DNA from: a virus
Direction: 5' to 3' (one strand)
Virus record (IMG/VR): IMGVR_UViG_3300037517_000296
Coordinates: 1-31,684 of that record
Length of the DNA: 31,684 bases
Below are positions 1 through 8,753 of the stretch, piece after piece. The notes beneath the pieces were generated by a model that saw nothing but the letters and a program-made list of their open reading frames with translations, ran no database searches and was not told the DNA's origin. The position numbers were made by a program, and so were the translations under genes. The first letter of the stretch is position 1. Each line of letters begins with the position of its first letter.

Positions 1-2242
1 TCTTGATTAGGTTGCTAAGACCAGTAGCAATCTGACCAAATTGTTCAGCCCCACTCGGCTGCCTAGAAATCGCACCAACCTGCGCACCGTAAGTCGATCC
101 AGCATAATCCGCCAACGTATTGTAAATGCTGGCCGCATTCTGCGCGCCAACGAATCCAGCGTTAGGATTGACGTAGGCATACGGATTGGCGGCTGAAGGC
201 GTAGCTTGGAATCCACCAGTAGATTGAGGTGCGGATGCAGCAAGATAATTGTTTAGAATATTCTGCTGTTGCCCCAAACGCTGGGAGGCCAAGTTGTACA
301 GCGTAGGACCGCTTGCAATAAACCCTTGAGCCGCGCCAAGGCGGGATTGAGTAAGGGCGTTACGCAGACCAACGTCACGCGCAATTGCGTCTGACATGCT
401 TTGACCAGAAGCCAAGAATCCTTGCGCTGCTCCGAGGCGAGCCTGTAACCTTTGCTCCCCAGCCAATCCAGTTGTGACTGCTTCCTCTACGGCTGGTGCA
501 ACGCCAAAGATATTGCCTCTGGCAGTCTGTGCTGCCCTTGCAGCCTGCTGATACTGCCTCTGCTCTTCCGCACCAAGTTGTGAGCCTAGCGCAACTTGAC
601 CAGCAATCCGTTGTTCAACATCACGCCTAAAGGCTTCTGTCTCTGGGCTGGTCGTTGCCTCAAGAGGAGTTTCGGCCATCGTCTGGTACTGCTTGGAAAG
701 AGCGCGGACAGTTGCTCCAACAGTGGGGTCAATCTCATCAAGCTGTCTTAGTGTTCGTTCTTCTGGAAGGCGTAAGGATTCTCTGAATTGCGATATTGCA
801 CCAGTAGCTTGCTCGCCAGATACGGGCTGATAATTCTCGAAAAGATTCTTAGCCTCAAGAGTATCCTTTTGCGCCTCTGCCAATTCTGAATTTAGGCTAT
901 CAATTGATTTCTGTGCTTCGGCACGCCTAGGGTCGTTTGCTGGAAGATCGGACAAGAACTGGTTGGCTTGAGCAATCTGGCTCTGCAGATCGGTTGTTGC
1001 GGCTGTGCCAATATCATACAGACTTTTATACTCATTCTTTCTGGCCGTGTTGATGTCATTAAGAATCTGATCGTCTGTAACTTGAGAGTTTAACTTCCCA
1101 GACAACGCATCAGTTCCAAAGACTTTATTGGCGCGAAGATTTGCAAGCCCAGTATCAACCTTGGCAAGATCGGCGGCCCTTCCTCCAATGCCTTGAACAA
1201 CATCAGATAGGCCATATCTAGTAAATGATTCTTGAAAGCGAGGAGCTAGATTCTTTGCGTCAGTAGCAAGGCGAATGGCAGATTCTCTGCTTTGCAAAAG
1301 TTTTTCTCGCGCATTGTTTTGGCTTTTGTTTTTGGCCCAAGCCTGATCGACTTGTTTTTTCTCAACAGCAGTAAGCTTATTGTATTCTGGAGATCCAGGG
1401 ATATTCTTGCCCTGCTCTTCCAGAATCTTTCTTTGGGCATCATAATTATTGATTGTCGTATCTACGTCATTGATTCTATCAATAATACTGCGTTGATTTT
1501 CGCTTATATTCTTTCCAGAAAAATCTCTTACCGTTCTTCCCAATTTTTGAAGGGTTGCCTTATCCGCATCGTTTATGTTCTCAAGCCCAACCGATATTGC
1601 AGCCTCAAAAGCTTTCGAGTAATTATTTACTGCTTGTGTAAAGTTCGCTGGATACTGTGAGACTGTCTCTATTCTAGGGCGAGCTTCTTCAAACCTTTGA
1701 CCCGCCTTTGCGATGTCATATTTCAATACTTGTTGGGTTATGTTTTCTTGCTTGCCAGTAACAGGATTTGGCCTTTGCCCCACAACTACTGTTCCAGAAA
1801 AAGCAAAATTGGCTGGGTCTAGTTTGTAAACATCCTTAATTAACTTCTCTTCTCCGCCAGCTACGTTGAATTTGCCCTTAGAGTCAATAAGCGACTCAAC
1901 ATCCTTTACTCCAAGTTCCTTGAACCTTGCGGCTTCGTTGGCCTGCTTTATGTCGTAACCGCCCTTTGCAAACTTCGTGTAATCCAAACCAAGCGACTTT
2001 ACTGCATACGCTTTGTTGGCTTTTGTGAGATCATAGGAACCGCCAGACTTAAACAAGGCTGGATCTAATCCAAGATTTGTTTTTAAATATTCTTTCCTGG
2101 CTGCAGTTAAATCTGCATTGTTTGCTGATGTAACATAATTTTCTGGATTAGCCAATTGTGGCAATGCCTTCTTAATTGTATTAATGGCATTATTTCTTTT
2201 TGTAGCAGCCGCTGTTGCTGCTCTTTCTGCTGCTGTTGCCAT
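1..2242 (-). CDS. Large virion or internal protein, C-terminus cut by window edge
   Basis: The frame is open for 747 codons from ATG at 2242 to the left edge without a stop, so the gene is partial. The start lies one base after the stop of the preceding gene, with GGAGT at 2251-2255 as ribosome-binding site. The protein is Ala/Gln/Lys-rich and mostly helical-looking. Residues 44-120 contain three imperfect repeats of about 26 residues (pattern D-L-T-x-A-x-K, then LGLD and F-x-K-G-G). Near residues 600-640 there are two copies of a RLGAAQGF(L/I)ASG unit. I see no enzyme motif. Its place at the end of the tail-gene run suits an internal (ejection) protein or a tail-associated structural protein; this is inferred from context only. 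Confidence 0.8.
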   Translation of the reverse strand, partial: MATAAERAATAAATKRNNAINTIKKALPQLANPENYVTSANNADLTAARKEYLKTNLGLDPALFKSGGSYDLTKANKAYAVKSLGLDYTKFAKGGYDIKQANEAARFKELGVKDVESLIDSKGKFNVAGGEEKLIKDVYKLDPANFAFSGTVVVGQRPNPVTGKQENITQQVLKYDIAKAGQRFEEARPRIETVSQYPANFTQAVNNYSKAFEAAISVGLENINDADKATLQKLGRTVRDFSGKNISENQRSIIDRINDVDTTINNYDAQRKILEEQGKNIPGSPEYNKLTAVEKKQVDQAWAKNKSQNNAREKLLQSRESAIRLATDAKNLAPRFQESFTRYGLSDVVQGIGGRAADLAKVDTGLANLRANKVFGTDALSGKLNSQVTDDQILNDINTARKNEYKSLYDIGTAATTDLQSQIAQANQFLSDLPANDPRRAEAQKSIDSLNSELAEAQKDTLEAKNLFENYQPVSGEQATGAISQFRESLRLPEERTLRQLDEIDPTVGATVRALSKQYQTMAETPLEATTSPETEAFRRDVEQRIAGQVALGSQLGAEEQRQYQQAARAAQTARGNIFGVAPAVEEAVTTGLAGEQRLQARLGAAQGFLASGQSMSDAIARDVGLRNALTQSRLGAAQGFIASGPTLYNLASQRLGQQQNILNNYLAASAPQSTGGFQATPSAANPYAYVNPNAGFVGAQNAASIYNTLADYAGSTYGAQVGAISRQPSGAEQFGQIATGLSNLIK
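1883..2113 (-). repeat. Three imperfect ~26-residue coding repeats
   Basis: Residues 44-120 of the large virion protein hold three tandem units. Each starts with D-(L/I)-(T/K)-x-A-(R/N)-(K/E), continues to a Leu-Gly-(Leu/Val)-(Asp/Lys) motif, and ends with Phe or Leu near a Gly-rich turn. The repetition is clear at protein level and weak at DNA level, so the duplication is old. Confidence 0.6.
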
Positions 2243-2243
2243 A

Positions 2244-2705
2244 TTAGCCGACTCCTACTCTTGGCAGATTGCTCAAGTAATCAACATTGCCTATTCCCTG
2301 CGATTGCTGGACATTCTGTGGAACTGCACCCATAGGAGATTGGCCATAAAGGCGAGCGAACTGGACTGCGGCTTGTTGACCCAAGCCACGCTGAGTTGCG
2401 TATGCTTCTGGAGCCATTTCAAATTGACGGCGCATAGCCTCCAAAGAACGTTGTGGGCCAAGCTCACGCTCAACCTGCAAGCCAGCTTGGGCTGATCTCT
2501 GCAAATCCAAGGCTGACATCTGGCGTTCTAGTTCACGCTGGCGCGGAGAATACTTCTCCCGCAACCTTTGTTCCAGCGCAGCAATTTCTGGCTGTTTCTG
2601 AATATAGGTCTCAAGGCTTGAGCGATAGAAAATATCATTCGCCTGAGCCGCCTTCAGCGGATCGGGCGGAGGCGGAGGTGCAGGAATAGAAGGACCGCCA
2701 CCCAT
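2244..2705 (-). CDS. Small Pro-rich virion protein
   Basis: 153 aa. The N-terminus is MGGGPSIPA followed by a run of five prolines, then a charged, coiled-coil-like helical segment (about residues 40-90) rich in Glu, Arg and Gln. The start overlaps the upstream stop by one base (TAATG), which indicates translational coupling. Proteins with this Gly/Pro-rich head and helical body are common next to tail-adaptor genes in uncultured podovirus-like genomes, where their function is unknown. A virion or tail-associated role is inferred from the neighbours. Confidence 0.75.
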   Translation of the reverse strand: MGGGPSIPAPPPPPDPLKAAQANDIFYRSSLETYIQKQPEIAALEQRLREKYSPRQRELERQMSALDLQRSAQAGLQVERELGPQRSLEAMRRQFEMAPEAYATQRGLGQQAAVQFARLYGQSPMGAVPQNVQQSQGIGNVDYLSNLPRVGVG

Positions 2706-3073
2706 TAGAGTAAAGCCTTTCGCATAAATTTCATATATTCGTAACTCCTTGGTTTGCCAGAACGATTAAAGGTGATCCGCTTGCGAGGACCGAAACGCTC
2801 TGCCAAGAGCAACAGCAAGCATCGTAAGGATTTAGCACCTTTTGAGGAGATAGTCAAATCAACAAACACATTCTCACCATCTTCGCTATGCACATAATGG
2901 TCAGCCTTTTGCCCATCCTTTATACACCTAGCCAAAGCCACCCCAGCTATACCTTCCTCATCCCTTACTATTCCGACCATACCCTGCTTCTCGAACCATC
3001 CAAACCACTCAGCCAGGTTAGGCCACATAGCCTCTGGAACACCGCTTTCCTCAATGTATTCAATAGCCGTCAT
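2705..3073 (-). CDS. Small GNAT-like protein in the tail module
   Basis: 122 aa. The layout (an N-terminal helical stretch, a central strand pattern GIVRDEEGIAGVALARC, then VFVDLTISS and a helix rich in Leu at residues 83-92) resembles a short acyl-CoA N-acyltransferase fold. T7-like phages have a GNAT-like protein at a comparable place in the internal-virion region, which supports the guess. The usual acetyl-CoA loop (R/Q-x-x-G-x-G/A) is not evident, so activity is doubtful. It overlaps the upstream gene by ATGA and the downstream gene by TAATG. Confidence 0.7.
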   Translation of the reverse strand: MTAIEYIEESGVPEAMWPNLAEWFGWFEKQGMVGIVRDEEGIAGVALARCIKDGQKADHYVHSEDGENVFVDLTISSKGAKSLRCLLLLLAERFGPRKRITFNRSGKPRSYEYMKFMRKALL

Positions 3074-4887
3074 ATATTCTTTTGCACCTCAATGGTGTCT
3101 GGGTTGGCGGCAATCATAATTTGCTTAATGGAAAGCTTCTTACCTGGAGCCTCCATCTTGAACTTCATATTGCGCCACTTCTGATAAGACCTAAGACTAT
3201 CAGCCCTAAAGTTGTAGGTCTGAGCCGAAAGCGTAGCTGGTAGCGTGAATGGTAGGGTTAATCCTCCTGGGGTCGATGTGTCTACGGCTGTTCCAATTGT
3301 GACATATTGAGAGTCTGTCTCCCGCTTCATGCCTATGGTGCAATTGGTGGCTGTGGAGTAATAGTACTCCATCTCATAGTGCGACCCATACTTCTTTGAA
3401 ATCCTGTCGTCAAAATCGTAAGCCTTGGTCACAACGTAGGACGCATAGGAAGTTCCGTAGTCCTTGTACTCTGTGTTGCCATCACCCTGCAAATCTGGAT
3501 CAAGGTAATCGTAAAGATGTCCAACCTGTCCTGTAGGACTGCCAACCGCAAGCTTTACGCAGTTTACTGAGTACCCACCAGAGAAGTTGGTCTTGGTCAT
3601 TGCGTTTGCGGCTATTGACCACAAGCCCTCAAATGATCCAAACAGCGTGTTGTAAACAAGCACATAATTGCAGGTTGTTGAGTTGTCCAGAGGAAGAGCC
3701 AGATAATACCTGTTGTTATGGAACGCTCCGTTTGAAGAACCAATATAGCTCCTATTGATTCTTGCTATCACATTCTTAACTGGCTCGCTAAGAGTTGGGC
3801 CTACGGTGTAAAAATCATCGGCTGCTGACCTCACAACGCTTCTTATTCCGTCATTAGACAGGAATAATACATCCTTGTTGGTAAAGATTGCGGATCTGGA
3901 TGCTTGACAACCAATCTTGTCGTTAATCAGTCTTACAGTCCAGCCAGAAGCAGTTGTTGAGGTTGGATCAACAGTTACTAGGTAAATCTTGTTTGGTTTG
4001 AAAACGAGCAATTCAAAGTCAAAGAATGGCTGGATGGCGATAATGTCCTCGCCATCATTACCACCGACAACGATTGTATTGGTTGCCTTCCATACCTCAG
4101 CATCAAGGATGTCGGATGCGTAAAGCGTGTTGCGATTATCGCCAGTTCCAACTGCAAATAAACGATTGGTAAACTGGCGAATGAGGCGAAGGCCAGATGG
4201 CGAGAGAGCAGAAACGCTGGCTGTTGCTGTTGCGCCAGACCCGCCTCCACCAGTAATTGTAACTGTAGGTGCTGAAGTATACCCAGAACCAGCGTTTGTG
4301 ACTGTTATTGCAGTTACCTTATTGGATGCCACTGTTGCAACCGCGCTGGCCGTTGTTCCGTATGCTAGGTTGGGCGCGCCAATTGTGACGGTTGGGGCAG
4401 AGCCATAGCTAGTTCCATCGTTTGTAACTGTAATTGAAAGAACACTTGTGCCTTGCCTAAATGCCGTTGTTCCGTCCGTAAAATGCAGATTGCTTGCTCC
4501 ATCCGAATAATAAAGCCTGTTATTAAACTGAGAAAAATCAACCTGTACTGCGCCGCTTGTTACAGTTCCAGAGGTTGTGGCAAAGCTTGTCGCACTTGTT
4601 GATTTGAAAATTGCTCCATTGCAAGCAACAACAATTTCCTCAATGTTTGGCGTGTCAAAGTAGTGCATACCCTGAATTCCTGATCCACTCGATACGTTTG
4701 CAGATACTTGCTCAATGCCTTGCCTAGTCTGGAGGATTCCAGACGGGCTAATCGTCATGTTGGAAATTTCGCTGGCTTGATTATTTGCAATTAAGCTTGG
4801 GGAAATTCCAGAAGCTTGCCCACCCTCAAAGCTGGTAGACCCAGCAATTGACAGTACATCGTCTGTTGTGTCTATGTAGTAAGGCAT
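3070..4887 (-). CDS. Tail tubular B / gp10-like tail stabilisation protein
   Basis: 605 aa. The body has repeated beta-strand blades (for example FNNRLYYSDGASNLHF, FTNRLFAVGTGDNRNTLYAS, FHNNRYYLALPL), as in the beta-propeller-like tail proteins T7 gp12 and P22 gp10. Near residues 150-230 it carries two copies of a phage surface motif of the form VTNxGxxYxSAPTVTI followed by a Gly-rich turn. It directly follows the gp11/gp4-like adaptor, as in podoviruses. It would close the head and form the tail nozzle. The family call rests on fold pattern and gene order rather than a diagnostic motif. Confidence 0.8.
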   Translation of the reverse strand: MPYYIDTTDDVLSIAGSTSFEGGQASGISPSLIANNQASEISNMTISPSGILQTRQGIEQVSANVSSGSGIQGMHYFDTPNIEEIVVACNGAIFKSTSATSFATTSGTVTSGAVQVDFSQFNNRLYYSDGASNLHFTDGTTAFRQGTSVLSITVTNDGTSYGSAPTVTIGAPNLAYGTTASAVATVASNKVTAITVTNAGSGYTSAPTVTITGGGGSGATATASVSALSPSGLRLIRQFTNRLFAVGTGDNRNTLYASDILDAEVWKATNTIVVGGNDGEDIIAIQPFFDFELLVFKPNKIYLVTVDPTSTTASGWTVRLINDKIGCQASRSAIFTNKDVLFLSNDGIRSVVRSAADDFYTVGPTLSEPVKNVIARINRSYIGSSNGAFHNNRYYLALPLDNSTTCNYVLVYNTLFGSFEGLWSIAANAMTKTNFSGGYSVNCVKLAVGSPTGQVGHLYDYLDPDLQGDGNTEYKDYGTSYASYVVTKAYDFDDRISKKYGSHYEMEYYYSTATNCTIGMKRETDSQYVTIGTAVDTSTPGGLTLPFTLPATLSAQTYNFRADSLRSYQKWRNMKFKMEAPGKKLSIKQIMIAANPDTIEVQKNI

Positions 4888-4897
4888 AAAGCCTACT

Positions 4898-5596
4898 TTA
4901 AGCTGAGAACATTTCTTCTATGGTTAGTTCGCCAAGGCTTTGTGGGGTAATCTGTTTCACGCCTCCAACCTGGCTCAACTCGTAGTTAGCCATAGCTGCA
5001 AGATCAGAATTTGCCCCTTGTGTAATTACCTGTGCCTTGGTGTACTGCCGTTCACGCTCCAGTGCATCAGCGTGAGTCAGGGCAAGAACCAAGTGATGAA
5101 CGTGGGGCAAACGAAGTTCATCACCAAGAGCGTCTGTGGATGGAGGGAAGTCAACAATATAGTTGGAGCGAGTGATGCATTTCAGCTTCTCCACAACACG
5201 CAAAGGAATCGTTCCAGATGTGGCAAGCCTTGGGTAAAGGTTAAGCTGTGCAACGCCACTGCTGTTGCGCCCTGTGAAATGGTAGGTATCTGGATCGCCA
5301 GTGCGGTCATCAGAAAGCAAGCCTGGGTCTTGGCTTACAATCGTTGCCAAGTCAATCGGATCAACCTCGGCATCGTTGTAAGCCACAGAGAGAGGAGTTT
5401 CTACATTCGTACCAAGCGTGATTGTGCGGCTTGTGCCAACCGAATAGGTGGAGTTGGTTACAGTCTCGCGCCAAGGTGCAAAGTCCCACACTCGGCGGTA
5501 GGCCAAGCTTGCAGCCTTCTGCAAGAAGGTAAGCGTATCCGAGTCGGTCTTGCCAACCTTCTCGCCAGCGTACTGAGCGATTTCAGTTAGGGTCAT
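4898..5596 (-). CDS. Tail tubular A / gp4-like head-tail adaptor
   Basis: 232 aa. The N-terminus (about residues 1-45) is helical and contains FLQKAASLAYRRVWDFAPWRE, the helix and Trp-rich turn typical of podovirus head-tail adaptors (T7 gp11, P22 gp4). A beta-rich middle follows, then a C-terminal helix with HHLVLALTHADALERERQYTKA. It should sit under the portal and connect it to the tail tube. It abuts the fibre gene upstream (stop and start adjacent) and lies 10 bases from the next tail gene. Confidence 0.82.
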   Translation of the reverse strand: MTLTEIAQYAGEKVGKTDSDTLTFLQKAASLAYRRVWDFAPWRETVTNSTYSVGTSRTITLGTNVETPLSVAYNDAEVDPIDLATIVSQDPGLLSDDRTGDPDTYHFTGRNSSGVAQLNLYPRLATSGTIPLRVVEKLKCITRSNYIVDFPPSTDALGDELRLPHVHHLVLALTHADALERERQYTKAQVITQGANSDLAAMANYELSQVGGVKQITPQSLGELTIEEMFSA

Positions 5597-7315
5597 TTAG
5601 CAAGCCATCAGCACGCATGGGACGCAATAGCTTCCGTCCTCGTAGGTGCAAGTGACATTTGTTGAAGTAACCTTGGCTATAGTTTTAGATCGGATAATAT
5701 CATCGCCTTGAGGCTTGGCCGTTCCATCGCCAGCAGACATTAATAAATCACCACGATTAACGCTTGTTCCTTGAGCAATACGGATAATCATATCTCCTGT
5801 CATTGCCATATTCAAATCGTATGGATTGTCTTGATCGTCATTATCCCAATTAACAAACACGCCTGCTGTATTTGAATCGCCCTCAACATCAGAAATTTTA
5901 ACTTTGTTTAGCTGTTCGTTTTGAAGAAGATTCCCATCAGCATCTCTCCATTCGCACATTGCATCAAGATTGGATAATACAGTTCCCTTTTTGATTTCTG
6001 GATCTCGCTGTCCATTGGGAAGCTGTGACCATCTTGATAAATGTCCTCCGTTATAAGATACTGTTGTTCCAGCAACAGATATGCTTCCCTCACCAGTTCC
6101 ATCTTGATAAAAAACAACTAAAGAACCATCGTTTGATGTTCTGTTTATGCTCATTATCTGCCCACCAGATACGGTCAACTCGTTGATTGCTGGTGATAGC
6201 AAAACTCCCGACTGAGCAATATTTGATGTTGCCTTACCAAATAATACATTCCCAGACGACTCAATTCGCATCCTTTCTGTTGCTCCAGCAGAAACCTTTA
6301 AATAAGATCCGTTGAATAAAATATCTCCACCATAAGTTCCAGATGCGGTTCTGAAGAATAATTTTGAATCATCGGTTCCAGATGACTGAATCCCGATCCC
6401 TGTTTCGCTTGATCCCTGTTTTACCTCAAGCCTACCACCAGTATCATTTGAGGTTGTTCCAATAAGAACTTTCCCACTCGAATCAATGCGTAGACGTTCT
6501 GTGCCGCCAGTTTGGAATATAAGTGGATGTACTGATTCTGCTCCTAAATATGCACCTGAGTATGACGAATCGTATCTTGCTCCAAAGTCTGCAAATACTA
6601 CTCCATTTCCAGACTTAACATCTATTCTTGCGTAATTATACGTTGAAGTATTGTTACCAAGTGTTGAGTTAGTATTTGTTACTCTGATTGATGGAAAATC
6701 TGAAACTGAACCTGAGTTGTCAGATTTTGCAATATCTAGAAGTGCCCCAACAGTAGTTGCTCCAATCCCAACCCTACCACTCGCATCAATCCGCATCGCC
6801 TCCGTTCCACCCTCGCTAAACGCAATGGTGTCTGCCGCTGGGAAGAAGATTCCAGTGTTGGTATCGCCAGTAGGAACGATTGCTGGGGCTGCTGCTGTGC
6901 CTGTGCCTGTGGTGACAAGAGTTGTTGCAACTAGGGTTGGGATTGTGCCAGTTGTAATCGTAGCAGCTGTAGATGTCGTAGTCCCAAACGTGCCTGTCTC
7001 AATCGTTCCAGTAGTAATTGTGGCGGCTGTAGATGTTGTAGTTCCAAACGTGCCTGTCTCAATCGTGCCAGTTGTAACCTTGGCCGTTGGCAGGGTTTGA
7101 GTGAAGTTGGCTACTGTCATCCGCTTCAAATTATTTGAGTCTGAAGCATCACCAATAAGCAATGTATCGTTTGTTGCAATAACAGTCTCAGCAGTACGAT
7201 CTTGAATAAAGCCAGAAGTAGGCGTTGCGTTGGTAACTAGATTGCCCAGCTTGGCGGCTGTTACGTCATTGGATACCCCGTCAACAAATGTAGTTCCTGC
7301 GGTAAATGAAGCCAT
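5597..7315 (-). CDS. Tail fibre or appendage protein with beta repeats
   Basis: 572 aa, rich in Thr, Ser and Gly. Residues about 80-125 contain tandem TTGTIETGTFG(T)3 units encoded by a 60-bp DNA repeat. Later there are three copies of a motif of the form TE(A/R)MRI(D/E)SSGxVxxG, a signature often seen in tail fibres of aquatic phages. The C-terminal part (GDLLMSAGDGTAKPQ) resembles the end of intramolecular-chaperone or Peptidase_G2-like fibre domains, but no catalytic pair was established. It probably recognises the host surface. The start has AGGAGA 9 bases upstream. Confidence 0.78.
   Translation of the reverse strand: MASFTAGTTFVDGVSNDVTAAKLGNLVTNATPTSGFIQDRTAETVIATNDTLLIGDASDSNNLKRMTVANFTQTLPTAKVTTGTIETGTFGTTTSTAATITTGTIETGTFGTTTSTAATITTGTIPTLVATTLVTTGTGTAAAPAIVPTGDTNTGIFFPAADTIAFSEGGTEAMRIDASGRVGIGATTVGALLDIAKSDNSGSVSDFPSIRVTNTNSTLGNNTSTYNYARIDVKSGNGVVFADFGARYDSSYSGAYLGAESVHPLIFQTGGTERLRIDSSGKVLIGTTSNDTGGRLEVKQGSSETGIGIQSSGTDDSKLFFRTASGTYGGDILFNGSYLKVSAGATERMRIESSGNVLFGKATSNIAQSGVLLSPAINELTVSGGQIMSINRTSNDGSLVVFYQDGTGEGSISVAGTTVSYNGGHLSRWSQLPNGQRDPEIKKGTVLSNLDAMCEWRDADGNLLQNEQLNKVKISDVEGDSNTAGVFVNWDNDDQDNPYDLNMAMTGDMIIRIAQGTSVNRGDLLMSAGDGTAKPQGDDIIRSKTIAKVTSTNVTCTYEDGSYCVPCVLMAC
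6961..7080 (-). repeat. Two tandem 60-bp repeats in the fibre gene
   Basis: Units 6961-7020 and 7021-7080 differ at only about eight bases, and a partial third unit precedes them. They encode 20-residue Thr/Gly-rich units in frame, so unit number can change without breaking the gene. Confidence 0.8.
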
Positions 7316-7326
7316 TGTTTAGTCTC

Positions 7327-7575
7327 CTAGTTAGAAAGGCGGTTTTTGAGGACATCCCAGGCCATTGAGCAAGCAAGCCCTATTAGCCCAGCTACAGCCA
7401 GAACCTTCGTCCGCAGGTGTTCCAGCGCACCTAATCTATTAGCAACATCCCCATGAAAAGCAAGTGACTTTTCGATCATAGAGTACAATGTCATTTGACG
7501 CTCCTCCATCCGAACAAGAGCGATTGACACGTTCTGCACCTTATCGCGCAGATCAGCCACTTCATCAAGACTCAC
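7327..7575 (-). CDS. XhlA-like coiled-coil membrane protein, possible holin
   Basis: 82 aa, GTG start overlapping the upstream stop region by 11 bases. Residues 1-55 are amphipathic and helical (LRDKVQNVSIALVRMEERQ), followed by one hydrophobic segment at about 58-74 (VLAVAGLIGLACSMAWDVL) and a short charged tail. This order, cytoplasmic coil then a C-terminal membrane anchor, is that of XhlA/haemolysin-type holin accessory proteins. It sits close to a lipoprotein gene, so a lysis role is plausible. It could also be an unrelated anchored virion or membrane protein. Confidence 0.7.
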   Translation of the reverse strand: MSLDEVADLRDKVQNVSIALVRMEERQMTLYSMIEKSLAFHGDVANRLGALEHLRTKVLAVAGLIGLACSMAWDVLKNRLSN

Positions 7576-7843
7576 GACCCTTACCCTCCAAGTATCTTAG
7601 TGAAACTGCAAGATGGACAACGGCATCCACAACCTCGTCCCGATCTCGGCCTTCCTCGACTATCCGCTTGATGCTTCTGTTGACAGATAGGAGATGCTTT
7701 ACCTTGCCAATGTACTTGGTCTCCTTGACCATGTTGTTGTTCTCCACGGCAAACTTTAACGCCTCCTTGAAACAGGCGTATTCCTGCCCCGTCATTAAGA
7801 AACGCAAACTCAAATTGGTCAGCCACATGGCGATGCGTTTCAT
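7565..7843 (-). CDS. Unknown small helical protein
   Basis: 92 aa. It is not recognised. The sequence is mostly helical, with a short hydrophobic N-terminus (MKRIAMWLTNLSLRFL) and a basic/acidic body containing VEEGRDRDEVVDAVVHLAVSLRYLEGKG. Its start shares ATGA with the lipoprotein gene before it, and its end overlaps the possible holin gene after it, so the three form a coupled group. Confidence 0.65.
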   Translation of the reverse strand: MKRIAMWLTNLSLRFLMTGQEYACFKEALKFAVENNNMVKETKYIGKVKHLLSVNRSIKRIVEEGRDRDEVVDAVVHLAVSLRYLEGKGRES

Positions 7844-7959
7844 TTGACATTACCAGCGTCCGTGGCTGCTCCCATATCGGAATAGCGAGGCAGTACATTG
7901 TTATCCGCTGGCTTGGGAGAGCAGGAGCAGAGCAAGAGGGTGAGGATGAGGAGGGGCAT
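7840..7959 (-). CDS. Tiny lipoprotein, possible o-spanin-like
   Basis: 39 aa. The N-terminus is a short hydrophobic signal (MPLLILTLLLCSC) with Cys at residues 11 and 13. The stretch resembles a minimal lipobox, with Leu at -3 and Ser at -1 of Cys13, followed by SPKP. The start overlaps the stop of the LamG-like gene (TAATG), and the stop shares ATGA with the next gene. It is shorter than most Rz1-type spanins. It could be an outer-membrane lipoprotein acting in lysis or in superinfection exclusion. Confidence 0.55.
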   Translation of the reverse strand: MPLLILTLLLCSCSPKPADNNVLPRYSDMGAATDAGNVK

Positions 7960-8744
7960 TATGTTAATCCCCATTTTTGGTATAAATAGTTTTCTATTGA
8001 TGTTCTGTCGTTAGCTGAAAGAACGGAGTTGTAAACAATCAGTTCCGAAATATCTCCGTTAAAATAATATAAAGTAACACTATCGGTTGATCTTCCTATT
8101 GTTTTTTCTGATGAGCTGAATACATTTACAGCCGTTGTAAATATTTGTGTTTTATTTAGCCTTGCTGTCCAAGAGGCACTTGTTGCCGACACATTGTATA
8201 GGTGGAAATTTGTAAGATTTGGTGTCGGATTCCCAACTGTCTTGCGTGTCGTTGCCAATGTTGAGTCGTATATGTTTCCATCAACCCAAGTGTAGTGCGA
8301 TGCAAGCCCAAAGGCAGGAGTAGCATTAATAAACATTATTGGATGGCCTGTTTTTGATTGATCTGTTGGTGGGTCTATAGCAATTTTTAACACAATAAAA
8401 TAGGAGGCAGAAGTCAGTCCACTAAAAGCAGAATCCATTTCCATGAAATCATTAATTGAATCGAACCTTACCGAGTTTTTTCCATTTTGTGTTGCAATCT
8501 TTAAGATTGGCCTATTCCCAGATGTGGCTTGCTTAAAATCTTTTTGAGACGTGCTTTTGTCCCGCCATCTAGCTATTGACCCACCATCAGTTGTCACATT
8601 ATTTCCGCCGCTTGTTGCATCAAATAACGATGTCGAATCGTTAGCGTCTAACCACATAATAAGCCCAGATATTTTGTTTGGATTAAAAGCTCTGCGTACC
8701 ATCATATTCTTTGGCAATGGGCTAGTAGGCGAATACAAAGGCAT
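7959..8744 (-). CDS. LamG/ConA-like lectin-fold appendage protein
   Basis: 261 aa. The pattern LIMWLDANDSTSLFD near the start, IARWRDKS, NGKNSVRFD, and the ending GDISELIVYNSVLS plus IENYLYQKWG is characteristic of concanavalin A-like (Laminin_G_3 type) domains in phage and bacterial surface proteins. It has no signal peptide, so it is probably mounted on the virion, where it could bind a polysaccharide. Start support: GGAG 6 bases before ATG. It lies between structural genes, consistent with a head or tail decoration. Confidence 0.75.
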   Translation of the reverse strand: MPLYSPTSPLPKNMMVRRAFNPNKISGLIMWLDANDSTSLFDATSGGNNVTTDGGSIARWRDKSTSQKDFKQATSGNRPILKIATQNGKNSVRFDSINDFMEMDSAFSGLTSASYFIVLKIAIDPPTDQSKTGHPIMFINATPAFGLASHYTWVDGNIYDSTLATTRKTVGNPTPNLTNFHLYNVSATSASWTARLNKTQIFTTAVNVFSSSEKTIGRSTDSVTLYYFNGDISELIVYNSVLSANDRTSIENYLYQKWGLT

Positions 8745-8753
8745 CGCCTACTC

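Noticed and set aside
6961-7080. Repeats considered as a CRISPR-like array
   Set aside because: Units are contiguous, with no spacers, and encode in-frame protein repeats; no Cas gene is near. The Cas4-like nuclease fits phage recombination.
6651-7100. 149-aa plus-strand ORF opposite the tail fibre
   Set aside because: It is the antisense of the Thr/Gly repeats, giving Val/Pro-rich sequence; no start signal.
7581-7898. 105-aa minus-strand ORF rich in Gly, Arg and Cys
   Set aside because: It overlaps the lipoprotein and 92-aa genes in another frame; its composition is that of a shadow frame and it has no ribosome-binding site of its own.
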